Positions 34,680 through 46,506 of a stretch of DNA of 64,000 nucleotides are shown here, one piece after another. The stretch spans positions 1,674,001 to 1,738,000 of the forward strand of contig ML133421.1 of assembly GCA_003864495.1 (NCBI GenBank), in the 5' to 3' direction. The first letter of the stretch is position 1. Each line of letters begins with the position of its first letter. The stretch is from Nemopilema nomurai. Taxonomy: Eukaryota; Cnidaria; Scyphozoa; Rhizostomeae; Rhizostomatidae. Both the position numbers and the translations under genes were made by a program. The notes below the pieces were generated by a model. That model ran no database searches and had not been told where the DNA came from. It worked only from the letters and a program-made list of their open reading frames with translations.

Positions 34680-37600
34680 ATGAAAGGCATAAAGTACCTT
34701 CTTTGTGCATTCTTCTTTGGCCTGACATGGAAATTTTCAACGTCTAGTGCCATCAACGATAAAATTATTATTTCCAAAGCCGAGCGGGCTATAGATGTAT
34801 CTTCTCAAATAGCCAAAGTCAATGCAGAACTGACGTTGCAAAACACTGGTTCAGAAGGATGCAAATCTTTCTTGGTTGCTGTCGATCCGAAAATGGCTAG
34901 TCATTTGGCATATATCGGTGCAACGGTAATTATTATCAGTCTTCAATATGAATTAATGCTGATTGTTTTCGCTTCCTAAAACAAAATCAGAAGAAGCCAA
35001 ATGCAATAGACAACAAAAGCTTTTTATGTTAGAGTTACGATTTAGATTCACTACGACTTACTTAATTTACGTTATTTTGTTTTGATATTGTGTTGTTTTG
35101 ATTACTTTTATAATTTACTTACACTGGGTAATCACCGCTCTTCGTGTTTTGGTTCAAATGCTAGTTTCTTCATTTGGGTTGGTCAATTTACTGATAAAAA
35201 CACAATCAAACTGATATTGGTATTTAAAGGGTTGATAAACAACAGTCCCATTCCCAACTTTATGTTCTAACAGCTCTGTTCTAACAGTATATATATTATG
35301 TATATGTCATATTTGAAAAGATATTCAAAATTTTGTAGAAATTGTCAAATCTGCTTGGTATCAGCATGCTATAGTTATATGTAGAAGCTTTGATTTGAAT
35401 GAAGGAAAGAAAGGCAACTTTCATGAGCAACAAGCAGATCAATTGCTTGCTGATTCTTTTAACTTGTAGGTTTTTTGAGGAAAGCAAAAATGCAAGCAAT
35501 TGTTCACTAGCAGCCTTACAAAACAATTTTTTTCATTCTAGAAGTCTTTCTGTGTTTCTAAAATATTATATTTTTAAGTATCAAAAAGTAACATAAGAAT
35601 AAGGAGAAAAGAATGGGTTGTTACTTTTTATAATGGTGCTAAAACTTTGTATTTCAGTCTATTTGATAACTTCAAAAGATCTTGAAACATGCTATAGCTT
35701 TAGAATGATTAGATCTATGTGATCATAAATAATTAATTATATGTATAATCATACTTATAAATACAATAGCACATGATAATTAAATTATTATCGTTTCACC
35801 AAACCTTTAAACAGGCATTGATGTCAGCGTTTATAAGTTTAGATGACCTCCACCTCACTACCACCTTTATTGTCATTTTCAATATCATTACCACTTTTAT
35901 TGTCATTTTCAATATCATTACCACTTTTCTTGTCATTTTCAACATCATTACCACTTTTCTTGTCCTCAACTTCGTGAACATCATCATTTTCATAACAACT
36001 ACAGCTTCAATGCTGACAGTTTCTGTTACATACAATCTCTAAAACAAGCATCAGACAAACAAACTTGTGTCTTTTCTCTTAATTTCCCTTTTACGTGCTT
36101 GTAGTCATCTTTTTCTTTGTAAACCCATGCTAGCACAGTGCAAATTATCTCTGTAATAGTGATGTTTGTAATTGTAGTTTTAGTTATTTTGAAGATATTA
36201 TTTTACTATCATTATTATTATCACCCTCATATCTGATTTTTAACATCAGTTGAAGTCAGTCTCATTTGTTAACCTTTCTAGTAGTTCACTTGGACATTGT
36301 TGTAACTACTGTAATTTTTGTGACTCTTTTTCTATCAACAAATAACAGTGTCATGTTATCTCCAAACCTTCAAATTTCTCCATTTGTACTGCATACTACA
36401 TATTCTGCTGTAGGAACAAAGCTTGGACTAACTGAGACCTACTAATCTTTTTGAGTTATGAGTGAACCTAGACTCACCAGTTACAAGTTACATATATAAT
36501 AGCCAGATTAGTAGTATTCATTCACTGAAATGTAAATGAAGTTTCCATGATTTTAATGTCAGAATTACATAACCCCATAGCGTAAAGGCAAGAATGAAGA
36601 AGATGATGAAAAGCTTAAAGTAAAGGAAGCATCTGTTCCAACAAACAAGTGAGTTTTACATATTTCTTGTTAATACTTCAGTACAAAAATGTATGTATAG
36701 TGTGGGAGCAGAGAGTTTTTAATCTAGTTAGTGAACTTTGTTCTTGTTGTTTTCAGGTGTCTTAAGTCTTAAGCTACAAGATTTTCTGTAGAAACTGTCT
36801 TAAGTGACTTTTGATGCCCTTTTGTTGATGCCATTGTACCCCTTCAATGCATCTTTTTTCACGAGTGAGCACTTTATTTGTTATAAAAAGCAAATTTATA
36901 AACTTAAATAACATTACACTCAATGAAAGAAAAGGCTCTTAATTTTCTATTGGAGCTCATTACAAATGTATGGCTTTCTTGTCAAATATAATTCTTGGAT
37001 GATATTTGACATTTCCTTAAAAGTTCTAAGAACTAGAATTTATTGTAACATTGTCAGTTCTTCAATGCTTATTACATATTCTTGTTTCTTTTAGAAATGT
37101 CTTCTTCCTTGAAGTTGAGTTTTCATCACCCCTTGCCCCAGGCAAATCTGCGACTGTGATTGTTGAGAAGGTTTACAGCCATGTATTGACTCCATATCCA
37201 GCATCTATTGGTCAGTCAGATAAGCAACTGGTTATTTTTAATGGAAATCACTACATCTATTCTCCGTACACGGTAAAGACACAGACAACAACAGTGAAGC
37301 TCTCTTCGTCATCAATGGAGAGTCACAGCAAACTCAAGCCAACAAGTGTCAGTGAAAATATGATCACTTATGGGCCATACAATGACGTCAAACCGTTGAG
37401 TGTGGACAAGATGAAGATCCACTATGAAAACAACTCTCCTTTTGTTTCGGTATGTGCTTTGGCCTTCTCTAAACTAAAATCTGCTTGCTTTTTAAACATT
37501 CATGTTCTTGAAAATTCAAGAAAAAATGTCACTTTCGACAGCCCACCTTTCAACTTCAAGCCCCCCAAAACACATTTAGCAGTTGTACAAGAAATTGCAA

Positions 37601-40600
37601 TAAAAAGCCTCTGTTCAATTTAGAAGCCAAACCATATGTTCTACTACCTAGAATATTTTCAATGCCAAGAAAAAGCGGGATTAGTTTTGCATACTTGGAG
37701 TACTTTTTTGTCCGACACCCCTCAGAGTATGCAAAGGTTGGAAAATAACCAAAAGCTGACAGAATAAATAGCAATTTTTTTTTTTGAGACCTTATATTCT
37801 ACAATAAGAAAGGATTTAATATAGTAAGTACTCAGTCAATTTCACAATTTTAATCAGTGAGGATTTTGTAAGTAAATTCCTAACAATGAGATTACTCTTT
37901 ATATCCATCAAAAATGTGGCTATTTATATCTTGCTAACAGGCAATTATTATGTAGGCTGGTTTAGAGTTTTTCACTTATATGTGTTAGTGCTTTGATAAT
38001 TTATATCATGATGATATTTGTCTGGAAGTGAATATATAAATGGGTAAATATTTAAAATATATTTTGATAGTTTAAATATAATTTGCCTCTAGTGGAATGA
38101 TAAAAAGCTATTGTCAAATTTCATGCACAAATTTCATTCATTTGCTCAATATTAATTGTTTTCTCTTTCTTCAATGCTAGGTTGTTGAAATGACACGATT
38201 AATTGAAGTTTCTCATTGGGGAAATATTGCAGTTGAGGAATCTTTCATTATCAAACATGTTGGTGCCTTGCTCAAGGTAAAATACAGCTATTATGTAATT
38301 TATTATAACTAAAAGTAAAATAGTTGAACTTCATTTTTTTTCCCCAACCACCTAGTAAGGAAGTTAATTGGCAGTTAATTGCACTCTGCTGTCATTTGTG
38401 ACTAAATACCTGAGAAGGCATACCATACCCTGTTGCCAACACAGTTGTAGTTTTAACATCTTCAAAGCTTGTTTTTTGATGTGTCAAGCTACATTTTTAT
38501 CATGTGTTGCCCCTTAAAAAACGGAGAAATGCCCCTTTTCTCGCTTTTTTGAAGTTCATTATTCATGTCCATCTCACTGAAATGGAGGAAGCATGAGATG
38601 AAAATGGAGGAACTTTTAAAATCTCCATGAATGCTAGACAAAGTTCGAGGATAGTCAAGTATGATGAACTGTTCTAGCAATCTATTACTTGGGTGTGGAA
38701 AGTGTCAATGCACTAGTTTCGAAAAGGCTTCTTGGGTTTGTAAAGCGTCTTGAAAAACATCATCTACTTTTTTATGAGTGATCTCAAAGTTATAGCTGTC
38801 ATTTTTGTAGGGAACATTTTCAAGGTATGATTACCAGAGAACTCAAACGCATGCTGCAGTGAAATCGTTGAAGGTTGCCCTGCCTGCTGCTGCCAAGGAC
38901 GTCTATTACCGCGATGTGATTGGCAACATTTCAACAAGCAATCTGTTGGTGCAGGAGGATGCAGTTGATCTGGAGCTTAGGCCAAGGTTCCCGTTGTTCG
39001 GTGGATGGAAAACGCAGTACTACATTGGATACAACGTCCCAGCCTATGAGTACCTGTACACGAGAGGTGGGAAGCACCTACCAGCTTGTCATTGACATTT
39101 TCATACTTTGTCACTTGCATTTTCATATAGTCATCTGCAATGATATTCCTAGGTTTTAAGGAAGAATTCTTATATGAAACAAACAGATTAGAAAGTACCC
39201 CTATCTCCTTATAGATTTTTGTCACATTGCGTTTTCGGTTGTGCTGCGTGGACGTTTGAAAAGAACCAGCTGCTCTTGAAAGACGTCACAGGGGGGCTTT
39301 GTCTACACCGTGTTTGTTATTGATTGTCTTATCTGTCAATCTTCACCCTAGCATTTTGTCACATTAATCACTAGCAGAGTATTTCTTTGTACTAGATCTC
39401 ATGCCAGGAAGATCATAGAGAGCCAGTGCTATAAACATGTTTACACTCGAAGTGTACACTCCTTTTATATCACAACCTTGAATTGACCTGTTTTTATTTA
39501 GGCGACAATTATGGACTGAAAATGAGGTTCATTGATCATGTGTTTGATGACTTTGTCATCGAAAAGCTGACCGTGAAGGTTATTCTGCCAGAAGGCACCA
39601 AGTAAGTTGCATTCTTCCAGCTCAGCTGTTCTGGCTCTTGTTTTATACACTCAATCTTGATCCATGTTCGAAGATTCAAGCCTCCAGAGTCTCATTCAGG
39701 GTCAATTGGTAAAGGTGTTCTCTACCAAAAATCCTTCTCAGTCTCGCCTAATGTGATCAACAGTTTTTCCTAGCGAGTTAAATGCCGACATGTTCAATAC
39801 AGCACTTCTAAGTAATTGTAAAACACATGATTTGAGTTTAGGAAGTGGTGTGGAATTTTCACGAGAATGCTAGGAATGTACGTAATTATGCCATTTTATT
39901 TTGTTTGCTTGTTCTTTTTGAAATTGATTTATTCAAATGTGTGCCTGCTGCTCTCTAAAGGGATATCAAAGTGAAGACCCCTTACCAAGTATCTGAACAG
40001 AAACGGGAGCTCCACCACACCTACCTAGACACTGTTGGTCGACCAGTCATTATTCTAAAGAAAGAAAATGTCGTCGAGAGTCACATTCAAGATATGGAGG
40101 TTTGTGGAATCAAGAAGTATCTACCATAGTAGTTCGCTGATGGTGCTAAAAGCAAACTATAAACATTCAATCTTTAGCACAGTGTTAACAGTCAAATGTT
40201 AATTGTCAATCACCACTAGTCACAAACCCTAATATTCAGTTTAATGGGGACAACTCGTAGGTATCTGTGCGATATGTGTAATTTTTGTTACAGGTTGACT
40301 CGAACTGGTCAACCCAAAAGCAGATCTGTCAATGTCAGTTTCCCTTTTGACAAACGTTCTCTTTTGGGATTTCAGATTCACTACAATTTCAAGAAAGTGC
40401 TTCTTCTTCAAGAACCTTTGCTGGTTGTTGGCGCCTTTTATCTCCTGTTCATTTTGGTTATTATCGTCGTGCGAATGGACTTCTCAATCACCAAGGTAGG
40501 TCCCTTCAAGCTTCAAATAACAGCAGGTCAGAAAGGCAATTTGCACCTTAACTCAGAAACCAGTATCGCCTCTTTTCCATTTCCATTTGACTTATAAAAC

Positions 40601-41807
40601 AGTTCCTATAACTGTGATAAATCCTATTTCTCTATTGGGTGTTTTGAAAGTTTCGAACAATATTGTAGCAGCAGTCTTATGTTTTTGCAACTTTAGACAA
40701 CATTACCACATCTCGTAGCAATGTTTTTGCAACTTTAGACAACATTACCACATCTCGTAGCAATGTTTTTGCAACTTTAGACAACATTACCACATCTCGT
40801 AGCAATGTTTTTGCAACTGCTGTTTTTACTGGCTCTTATTGATCGCTTTTGTTGTTTTGTTTCCTTCAATTGTTGCTTTCGCAATATGAAGACTGTTAAT
40901 ACTAGATGTCATCCAAGAACAGTCAATCAATTAGAATTGTGGCATACAGTCGTTGAATTCCGCCGCTTTGTCTATCTGTTTGCTACTTTTGGTACTGTTT
41001 GTTCCAAGAGGTGAACGTTATCTGCTAATCAGTGGACTCACGTTCATACATAATTCTTCCACTCTGAGAGGATTAATCTTTGACACAATTTTCCGCAGGA
41101 CGCCACCAAAGAGTCGAAGATGAAGGCAGCGGGCCTTCTTGCTGAGCTATCGTCTCAGCTCAACGCCAGGGCCAAGTTTGCATCCCTTTACGACTCAGAG
41201 TGTGACAAGTTCAAAACTTCCCGCGACTTGACTGCCTTCAACAACGCCTGCAAGAAGCTGAATGGGGACTACAGTGCAGTGAGCGCCAAAATCGCCGCGC
41301 ACCAGGATGCCCTCATCAAGGAGGATCCAGAGATTGCCGAGAAGGTTCGTTGACAGAATATGTGCAATTCAAGTCGGTGCTGTACTTGACCCTGAAGCAA
41401 ATTTGCATTATTTTGTGCCAGTTCTCATGCATTTCAACCTGTGCCAGTTCCTGATACATAGTAACGTTTCTTCCAGTGCAAAGCAATCCCAGCAGAAATT
41501 AGGCGTGGCACTTTCATTTCTGTTGTAGCCAGTGCCTCCTTTCTTGTCCCCACCTCCCTGTTTATCCTCGCTTTAAAATCACCTGGTTCTCCACGTTTTG
41601 CTAATGATGTAATTTGTACCGCAGCTTCACGAAATGCAGAAGAAGGAGACCGAGCTGAAGCAACTCATTGACCAATCGGTGCTGCTCGCGCAGAAGGTTG
41701 TCAGCAAGAAGATCAGCAAGCCGCAATACGTGGAGAGCAACCAGAACAACATTGCCAAGCGTGGTCGCATCTCCGAGGAAATCGAGAAAATCATCGAATC
41801 GCTCTAA
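34680..41807 (+). CDS. RPN1: Ribophorin I, oligosaccharyltransferase subunit 1, complete
   Basis: Subunit of the ER oligosaccharyltransferase, which moves the dolichol-linked glycan to asparagines of nascent proteins. Exons: 34680-34925, 36581-36648, 37095-37449, 38181-38276, 38811-39066, 39502-39601, 39961-40099, 40376-40495, 41099-41344, 41625-41807; all frames join, giving 602 residues (human 607). Residues 1-24 are a signal peptide, [15 protein letters not shown], ending near SSA. The lumenal part shows conserved [57 protein letters not shown] (an N-glycosylation sequon kept in orthologues), [21 protein letters not shown] and [11 protein letters not shown]. Exon 8 carries the membrane helix, [18 protein letters not shown] (about 434-452), followed by RMDFSITK. 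Exons 9-10 make the cytosolic helical tail, rich in Lys and Glu. Intron 1 holds a 30-bp and intron 8 a 42-bp tandem repeat. Confidence 0.96.
35855..35968. repeat. 30-bp tandem repeat in RPN1 intron 1
   Basis: About 3.8 copies of a unit reading ATCATTACCACTTTTATTGT then CATTTTCAAT, with one or two changes per copy. The open frames across it on both strands simply follow the 30-bp (multiple of 3) period and are not taken as coding. Confidence 0.95.
37685..37772 (-). repeat. Dispersed hairpin-core repeat, copy C (RPN1 intron 3)
   Basis: Read on the minus strand it gives TTCTGTCAGCTTTTGGTTAT, then TTTGCATACTCTGAGGGGTG, TCGGACAAAAAAGTACTCC and AGTATGCAAA. This copy has the cleanest stem: TTTGCATACT pairs with AGTATGCAAA across a loop of about 30 bases. 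Confidence 0.75.
40679..40818. repeat. 42-bp tandem repeat in RPN1 intron 8
   Basis: Copies begin at 40679, 40721 and 40763 with essentially perfect identity, plus a partial fourth at 40805. Each starts ATGTTTTTGCAACTTTAGAC and continues through ACATCTCGTAGCA. Near-perfect identity points to a recent expansion. Confidence 0.97.
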
Positions 41808-43501
41808 CTCAACCCCCTAACAATAGTAATGTTTATGAAACAAGAAAGATGATATTTCATAGGGACAGATTTCAAATGGCCTTTTTCTGAGATAGAAATA
41901 CAATTTTGCATTTGATTATAACCTTATCGACCTTTTATCTCAATGAATTCTCTTCGGCACCGTCTCCATTCTGTTGCTGCGCAGGCTTTCCGTACTTAAT
42001 CCCCTGAGTTGTTTTCGCCATGATTCAGGGGGGGGGGGCATTTTGGAACCTTCACCATGATGAGAATCAGCTTCAAATGATATCGGCCCATTGCAGTTGG
42101 CTGAAAAGCGTTTCAGCACCGGAACCTTTCGGGTGTCATTACTCAATATTGGTTTCCTTCCACGTAAACTTTTGATGTTGACACTCATGTAAAACTTATT
42201 GTGGTTATAACTTCTGTCTTGAGGCTAAGGTCCAGGAAGTAGTTGCTGTCCAGGAAGTAGTTGTTGTGATGGTCTTTTCACCCTTTTAGAGTCTTGTGTT
42301 CTTTTGTTTAAAACTCCCCTACCTTACTCCATCAGTATACGCATTAAAATCTCAGATCAAATACAGTCTTCGTTAATACTGGCTGTAAGCTCTTCTCAGA
42401 TAATTCCTTCCCTAAACTCTTTTTTAAATAAATTAGGTATCTTGTGAAGCATCTCAATTTCACAAATCTACTCAAGCAAAACTTTCAGGTCATTTTATTC
42501 GTAGATGATTTTACCAGACATGTAATGGACATGGAATTAGGCCTTAGTTGAGTGAACAACATTTTTCTTGTTTCGCTGAGGCTTTTCTTGTTGGTACATT
42601 TGTTCATTTTGGGTTTTTACGTTTTCCGTCCTCCTGAACTAAAATTTGGCAGTTAGAAGCAATTTTGTTTGGGGGCCATGAAAGAAGATCTGTCCCGGTT
42701 GCAACCGCTGAGCATTTTTCAGTCCGGCAGCCGGTTCGTTCACATATGCCGCTAGAGATATCTGAAATGAAATGTTTCTGCAGCCAGAATGAATGCTGCT
42801 CCGCTCCCAGTATGGCTCGATGCAGCACACTGCGGCAGCATGCGGCAAAACGCGTTGGTCCCGAATTTATTGGAGCCATCAGGGTCTCCTTCATTTCCTC
42901 CTCCAAATGCACCTTCTACGTCGTCGTCGATGGCAGCAAGATGGCCCTGTTATGACGCTCCTGCGTCAGGGTTCAAAACTTAGTAGTCCTTATCGAGGGG
43001 CATTTCACTTCAAAAAGTTCTACACTGTCCATATCCGCACGTTCATCGCAAATTATTATAGTTCACAATTGCCTTATACATACTGAAGCTTGTGTTTTTT
43101 AACTGCTCTGAAATCGCAATCATCGTGACGTCATAACTCAAGGGGGGATTTCTTTGCGATTTCTTTCAAACCCAAACCTTTCTGTGGCCGTAATTACATC
43201 CAATTTGGCACCATTTTCTAGAAGATTGAACTTTCATAAATCAAATTAAAACCAACTTCAAAATGTTGGTGTCTGAAGGCCTTAAAGAGTGTTTTGGTGT
43301 GACTTGAACGCGAATACCCAACGTGTGAAAGCTTCAATAAACATAGTGTAAATACGGGCTTACCGGTATAATTCATTTCGTGGCGCAATGGCGGGTGTGT
43401 AGCAGCTCTCAGGATTAAAGTTGGACGCTTCTAATTTTTTCTTCTCAGTTCAAGTGTAATAGAGAATTAAAATAATGCCACATTCAAATGTTTTTCGATT
43501 C
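41808..43501. other. RPN1 3' UTR and intergenic DNA
   Basis: The RPN1 3' UTR starts here; AATAAA at 42427-42432 is the first canonical polyadenylation signal, and AATACA near 41900 is a nearer variant. Between about 42640 and 42960 the base composition becomes GC-richer and frames of about 60-100 codons are open on both strands, none resembling a known protein. A G-run occurs near 42029. No gene is called. Confidence 0.5.
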
Positions 43502-43723
43502 TTAAAGGCATTGAGTCATGATAAATGGAAAGCGTATACCCAAATTGCAAAAACTGCCGAGTCATTATGATAGCTCCGTTAATCTGATTGGCTGTCAAGC
43601 AAACTGCACACATGATGTATTAACCTCGCAGTTGATGTCTGGTCACATGAAAGCCGATTTATCACATGAAAACAGACAACAGCCTGTTGAAAGCCGCTTT
43701 TTACCATGACTCAATGCCTTTAA
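43502..43723. mobile_element. 222-bp MITE with about 19-25 bp terminal inverted repeats
   Basis: The left end TTAAAGGCATTGAGTCATG is repeated exactly as the reverse complement at the right end (CATGACTCAATGCCTTTAA). Pairing extends a few bases further (ATAAATGG against GTAAAAAGC). It is flanked by single-copy DNA and has no coding capacity, although an open frame of 63 codons crosses it by chance. Confidence 0.85.
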
Positions 43724-43744
43724 CTAGCTCTTAAATGTATCTGT

Positions 43745-43815
43745 ATTTGGTCATTTCCCGGCGTTGGCATGCTCTGAGGCGTGTCGGACGGAAACGTACT
43801 CAAAGTATGCAAAGG
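43745..43815 (+). repeat. Dispersed hairpin-core repeat, copy D (intergenic)
   Basis: TTTGGTCATTTCC, then TTGGCATGCTCTGAGGCGTG, TCGGACGGAAACGTACTC and AAGTATGCAAAGG. It lies between two MITEs and is the most diverged copy in the core (GGAAACGTACT where the others have AAAAAGTACT). Confidence 0.7.
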
Positions 43816-43899
43816 TCATTGCTTTTCCATTGACACTGCGAGCATTTGAAGGCCACGCAGCGTTCACTTCTTAATGGCACATACTCTTTTTATTCCAAC

Positions 43900-44267
43900 T
43901 ACCGTAAATCCTCGAATTAGCCCCCTGGGGGCTTATTTATTTTTATATTTTTGGATGGAGGCTTATTCGAGGGGGGGGGGGGGGGGGGCTTATAAAATTT
44001 CCTGAAACATGCCGCATAAAAAGATAAGTTTTAAAATGTCTTTCTTTTCATAATATAGAAAATAATCTAAGTATAAAGTAACATTTGATTAAATTATTAA
44101 TAAAAATATATATTTTTGTGGTAATTCACAAAAATACCAAAGGCAACCTCAGGAGTCGAAAATCAACAATTCGAGGGGGGGCTTATTAAAAATGTGTAGT
44201 TCTAGGGTGGGGGCTTATTCGAAGGGGGGGGCTTTTTGAGGGGGGGCCAATTCGAGGATTTACGGTA
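43900..44267. mobile_element. 368-bp MITE with TACCGTAAATCC termini and G-rich body
   Basis: The left end TACCGTAAATCCTCGAATTA, followed by GCCCCC, is matched by the reverse complement of the right end with a single A/G difference. The interior repeats a GGGGGCTTATT(CGA) motif several times and includes a run of 17 or more G residues. TACCGTA-type ends with GGGGCTTATTCG interiors are, to my knowledge, a widespread short DNA-transposon class in marine invertebrates. Not coding. Confidence 0.85.
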
Positions 44268-45682
44268 TTCGATTACTTTTTATTATTATAGGTACAAGAT
44301 TACTCGCCTCCGCAACATCATGGCCCCGCTGCGCAGGCGATCTGAAACTCGCAGAAGATTTTTTAGACCCCCACTTTTCAAGGGCTGCGTACGCCCCTGC
44401 TTTAAGCATCCTGCCTCCAAATCTACTCGAAATCTAGGAGATACAAGTTAAGATTCTTGCTTACAGCCAAAGTCCCCAAACAGTTGCAGGTAACTAACTC
44501 CAACCAGGGGATTTCCAGCCGAGGACGAATTTCCTTGGCTTTTGTGGTTGCACTGGCGACACAGGAAAACAAAAGAGCCGATGACTTTTGATGACGGCAA
44601 ACAGAAACAAAATATGTTTTCCAAGAGTCATTCAAAAAAGTACGTCACTCAAATCTTGACAGATATCGGTCCCTCCCACCCCAAACTCAATCCAGCAAGG
44701 CGTCCTCAATTCCCCTCAATCCGAGCACTCAATCTTCTATTGCGATGATCGGGGTACGAGTAAAGTTTTTAGAGGGATTTGCAAGTTTGCAATTGTGAAC
44801 ATTTTAGAGTGTGACGTCACAACTCTTAAACATCCTACCTGGAGAATAGTCGCACACTGTCGCAATTAGTATAAAACACCCCACCGCCCCCGCCCCCCCG
44901 GAAGACGTGATGTATTTTTTAATCGTATCAACGGAAAAATGAGAGGCTTAGATTGCCAAAGGGGTCCACTTCATTCCAGGCCCGTCGAAACCAGGACCCC
45001 AGAAGGAATTCAATGGGCAGCAACCCTATAGATATGAATTTCATTCCAATTCAATGCCAGGCACTGCCTTCGACCGCTGAATCTTTGTAGGTGGTTTGCA
45101 AACACCTTAAACTAGGCACGTCCAGGCTTGCAAAATTTTAGGTCCTGCTTATCTCTGCTCTGGTTTGTTAATTTGTTTTTTGGTTAAGGACAGATACGTC
45201 TCAAGTTAATGTTGGTCAAGGGCCTTAAATTCTATTTGGTTCTTGTTGGCCTTAAGACCAGGCAAGCCAAACTTGCTGGTTTGCAGTGGACAACATCTTC
45301 TGGAGCAGTTGCATGTGAAATATGCTTTGCGTTGACTATGTTGATGTTTTCAACCTCTTTGGAGCCAATGTCTATTCCTTTAAATGACGTATCTCCGAGG
45401 CATGTTATTATGATATGGTACAGTGGTTAAAAAGCACCGGACCACTATATGTTTTCTTGGTTAGGCACCGTAACTTGAAGAGATATTGTTAAATGTGTGT
45501 GTGTGTTAAAGTTGGTGTGTTTTATAACTGTCACTTACAAAAATGCAAAGCGTTGTAATACGTATACAACGCGCTGTCCGCGTGGCTTCCTTGTCTGCGC
45601 ATCATTTATGCCCTAAAGCATCAACATAATTGTTACTAAACATCCACAAAGTTGACTAATGCTTCCTGCTGAAGCCCTATGA
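44268..45682. other. Intergenic DNA between two MITEs
   Basis: No supported gene; the frames present (up to about 73 codons) look random. At about 45412-45450 the sequence GGTACAGTGGTTAAAAAGCA, followed by CCGGACCAC, resembles a tRNA 5' half (A box), without a following B box, so possibly another SINE head. A short TG run occurs near 45497. Confidence 0.45.
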
Positions 45683-46072
45683 AATACACGCTTTTTTATA
45701 AGCAACCTACCTCAAGACCTAGTTCCAAAAGTTCCTTATTCATAGAATTCAAATCATCAGATTTTAGTACCAAAAGTTCCTTAAAAATTCCTTAATTTTC
45801 GCTGTACATCAATAAGCCTTAACACTTAATAGAGTGAGGCGCGAGACAGCATATGCGGAAACTACTCGATAAAGCACTTGACACACGAATAACAAACGAT
45901 CTATGCGAATATTGGCTGCAAATGAAAGGAACCGGCTTTTTAATTATTAATGCTTGCAGTTATAAAAAAATTTTAAATCGAAAAGTTCCTTAGTGATTTC
46001 GTTTTTAGTAGTATAAGTTCTTTAAATATTTCGGCCTCCTTATAAAGTGGTTCCTTATAAAAAACGTGTATA
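45683..46072 (-). mobile_element. About 390-bp MITE, full-length copy of the family also in CORO7 intron 2
   Basis: The left end, ATACACGCTTTTTTATAAG followed by CAACCTAC, and the reverse complement of the right end, ATACACGTTTTTTATAAGG followed by AACCAC, form imperfect terminal inverted repeats of about 25 bp. The body contains several AAAAGTTCCTT motifs in both orientations. Positions 45831-46076 are the reverse complement of 3181-3430. No protein is encoded. Confidence 0.8.
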
Positions 46073-46506
46073 TGGTTTGATTGCATAATGCGGGATTATT
46101 TTGCCTTGAAAGAAAATATTGTATTGTTGCAGCTAAACTGTAAAGATTGATAGTTACTAATTTGGTGGAAATTATTTCTTGAAACTTGCTTTTACCGTTA
46201 GAATGTCATCCTGGCCTATTTGTCGAATATGTGGGACACATGTCCTTCTTGAAACATGCAAAGCTCCCCCTAAGCCGGAAATTTCGGATCCTCTCGTGGT
46301 GACTTGGTTTCCTCTTTGATCGGAAAACCTCAATGCGGAAACGAGGCAGCTAGAGAAGAAACAGCCGCCCACCAAATGAAAGTGAACAGAATGTGATGTG
46401 GTTACGGAGATTAAAGACGTATTGAAAACCTTAAAAATGTAAATAATAGAGCTATCTTCAACTCGATTCCGCCTTGCCTTCAGCCAGACGCAAAAACCAA
46501 ATTAAA
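46073..46506 (+). promoter_or_regulatory. Upstream region of the FN3 receptor gene
   Basis: 434 bp of non-coding sequence between the MITE and the receptor start codon. The promoter should lie here, but no TATA box or other decisive motif is visible. Confidence 0.35.

Noticed and set aside
35773..36042. Plus-strand open frame of 89 codons with repeated Ile/Phe/Thr units, and its minus-strand partner
   Set aside because: It tracks the 30-bp tandem repeat inside RPN1 intron 1 on both strands; periodicity explains the open frame.
37051..37623. Single-exon gene of 190 codons
   Set aside because: This is RPN1 exon 3 (37095-37449) extended into both introns; splice sites and homology define the true limits.
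10700..44830. Repeated TGACGTCA (CRE-like) octamers scattered through the window
   Set aside because: Several lie inside introns or coding exons and are not clustered at promoters; at this density they may be chance or repeat-borne, so no regulatory claim is made.
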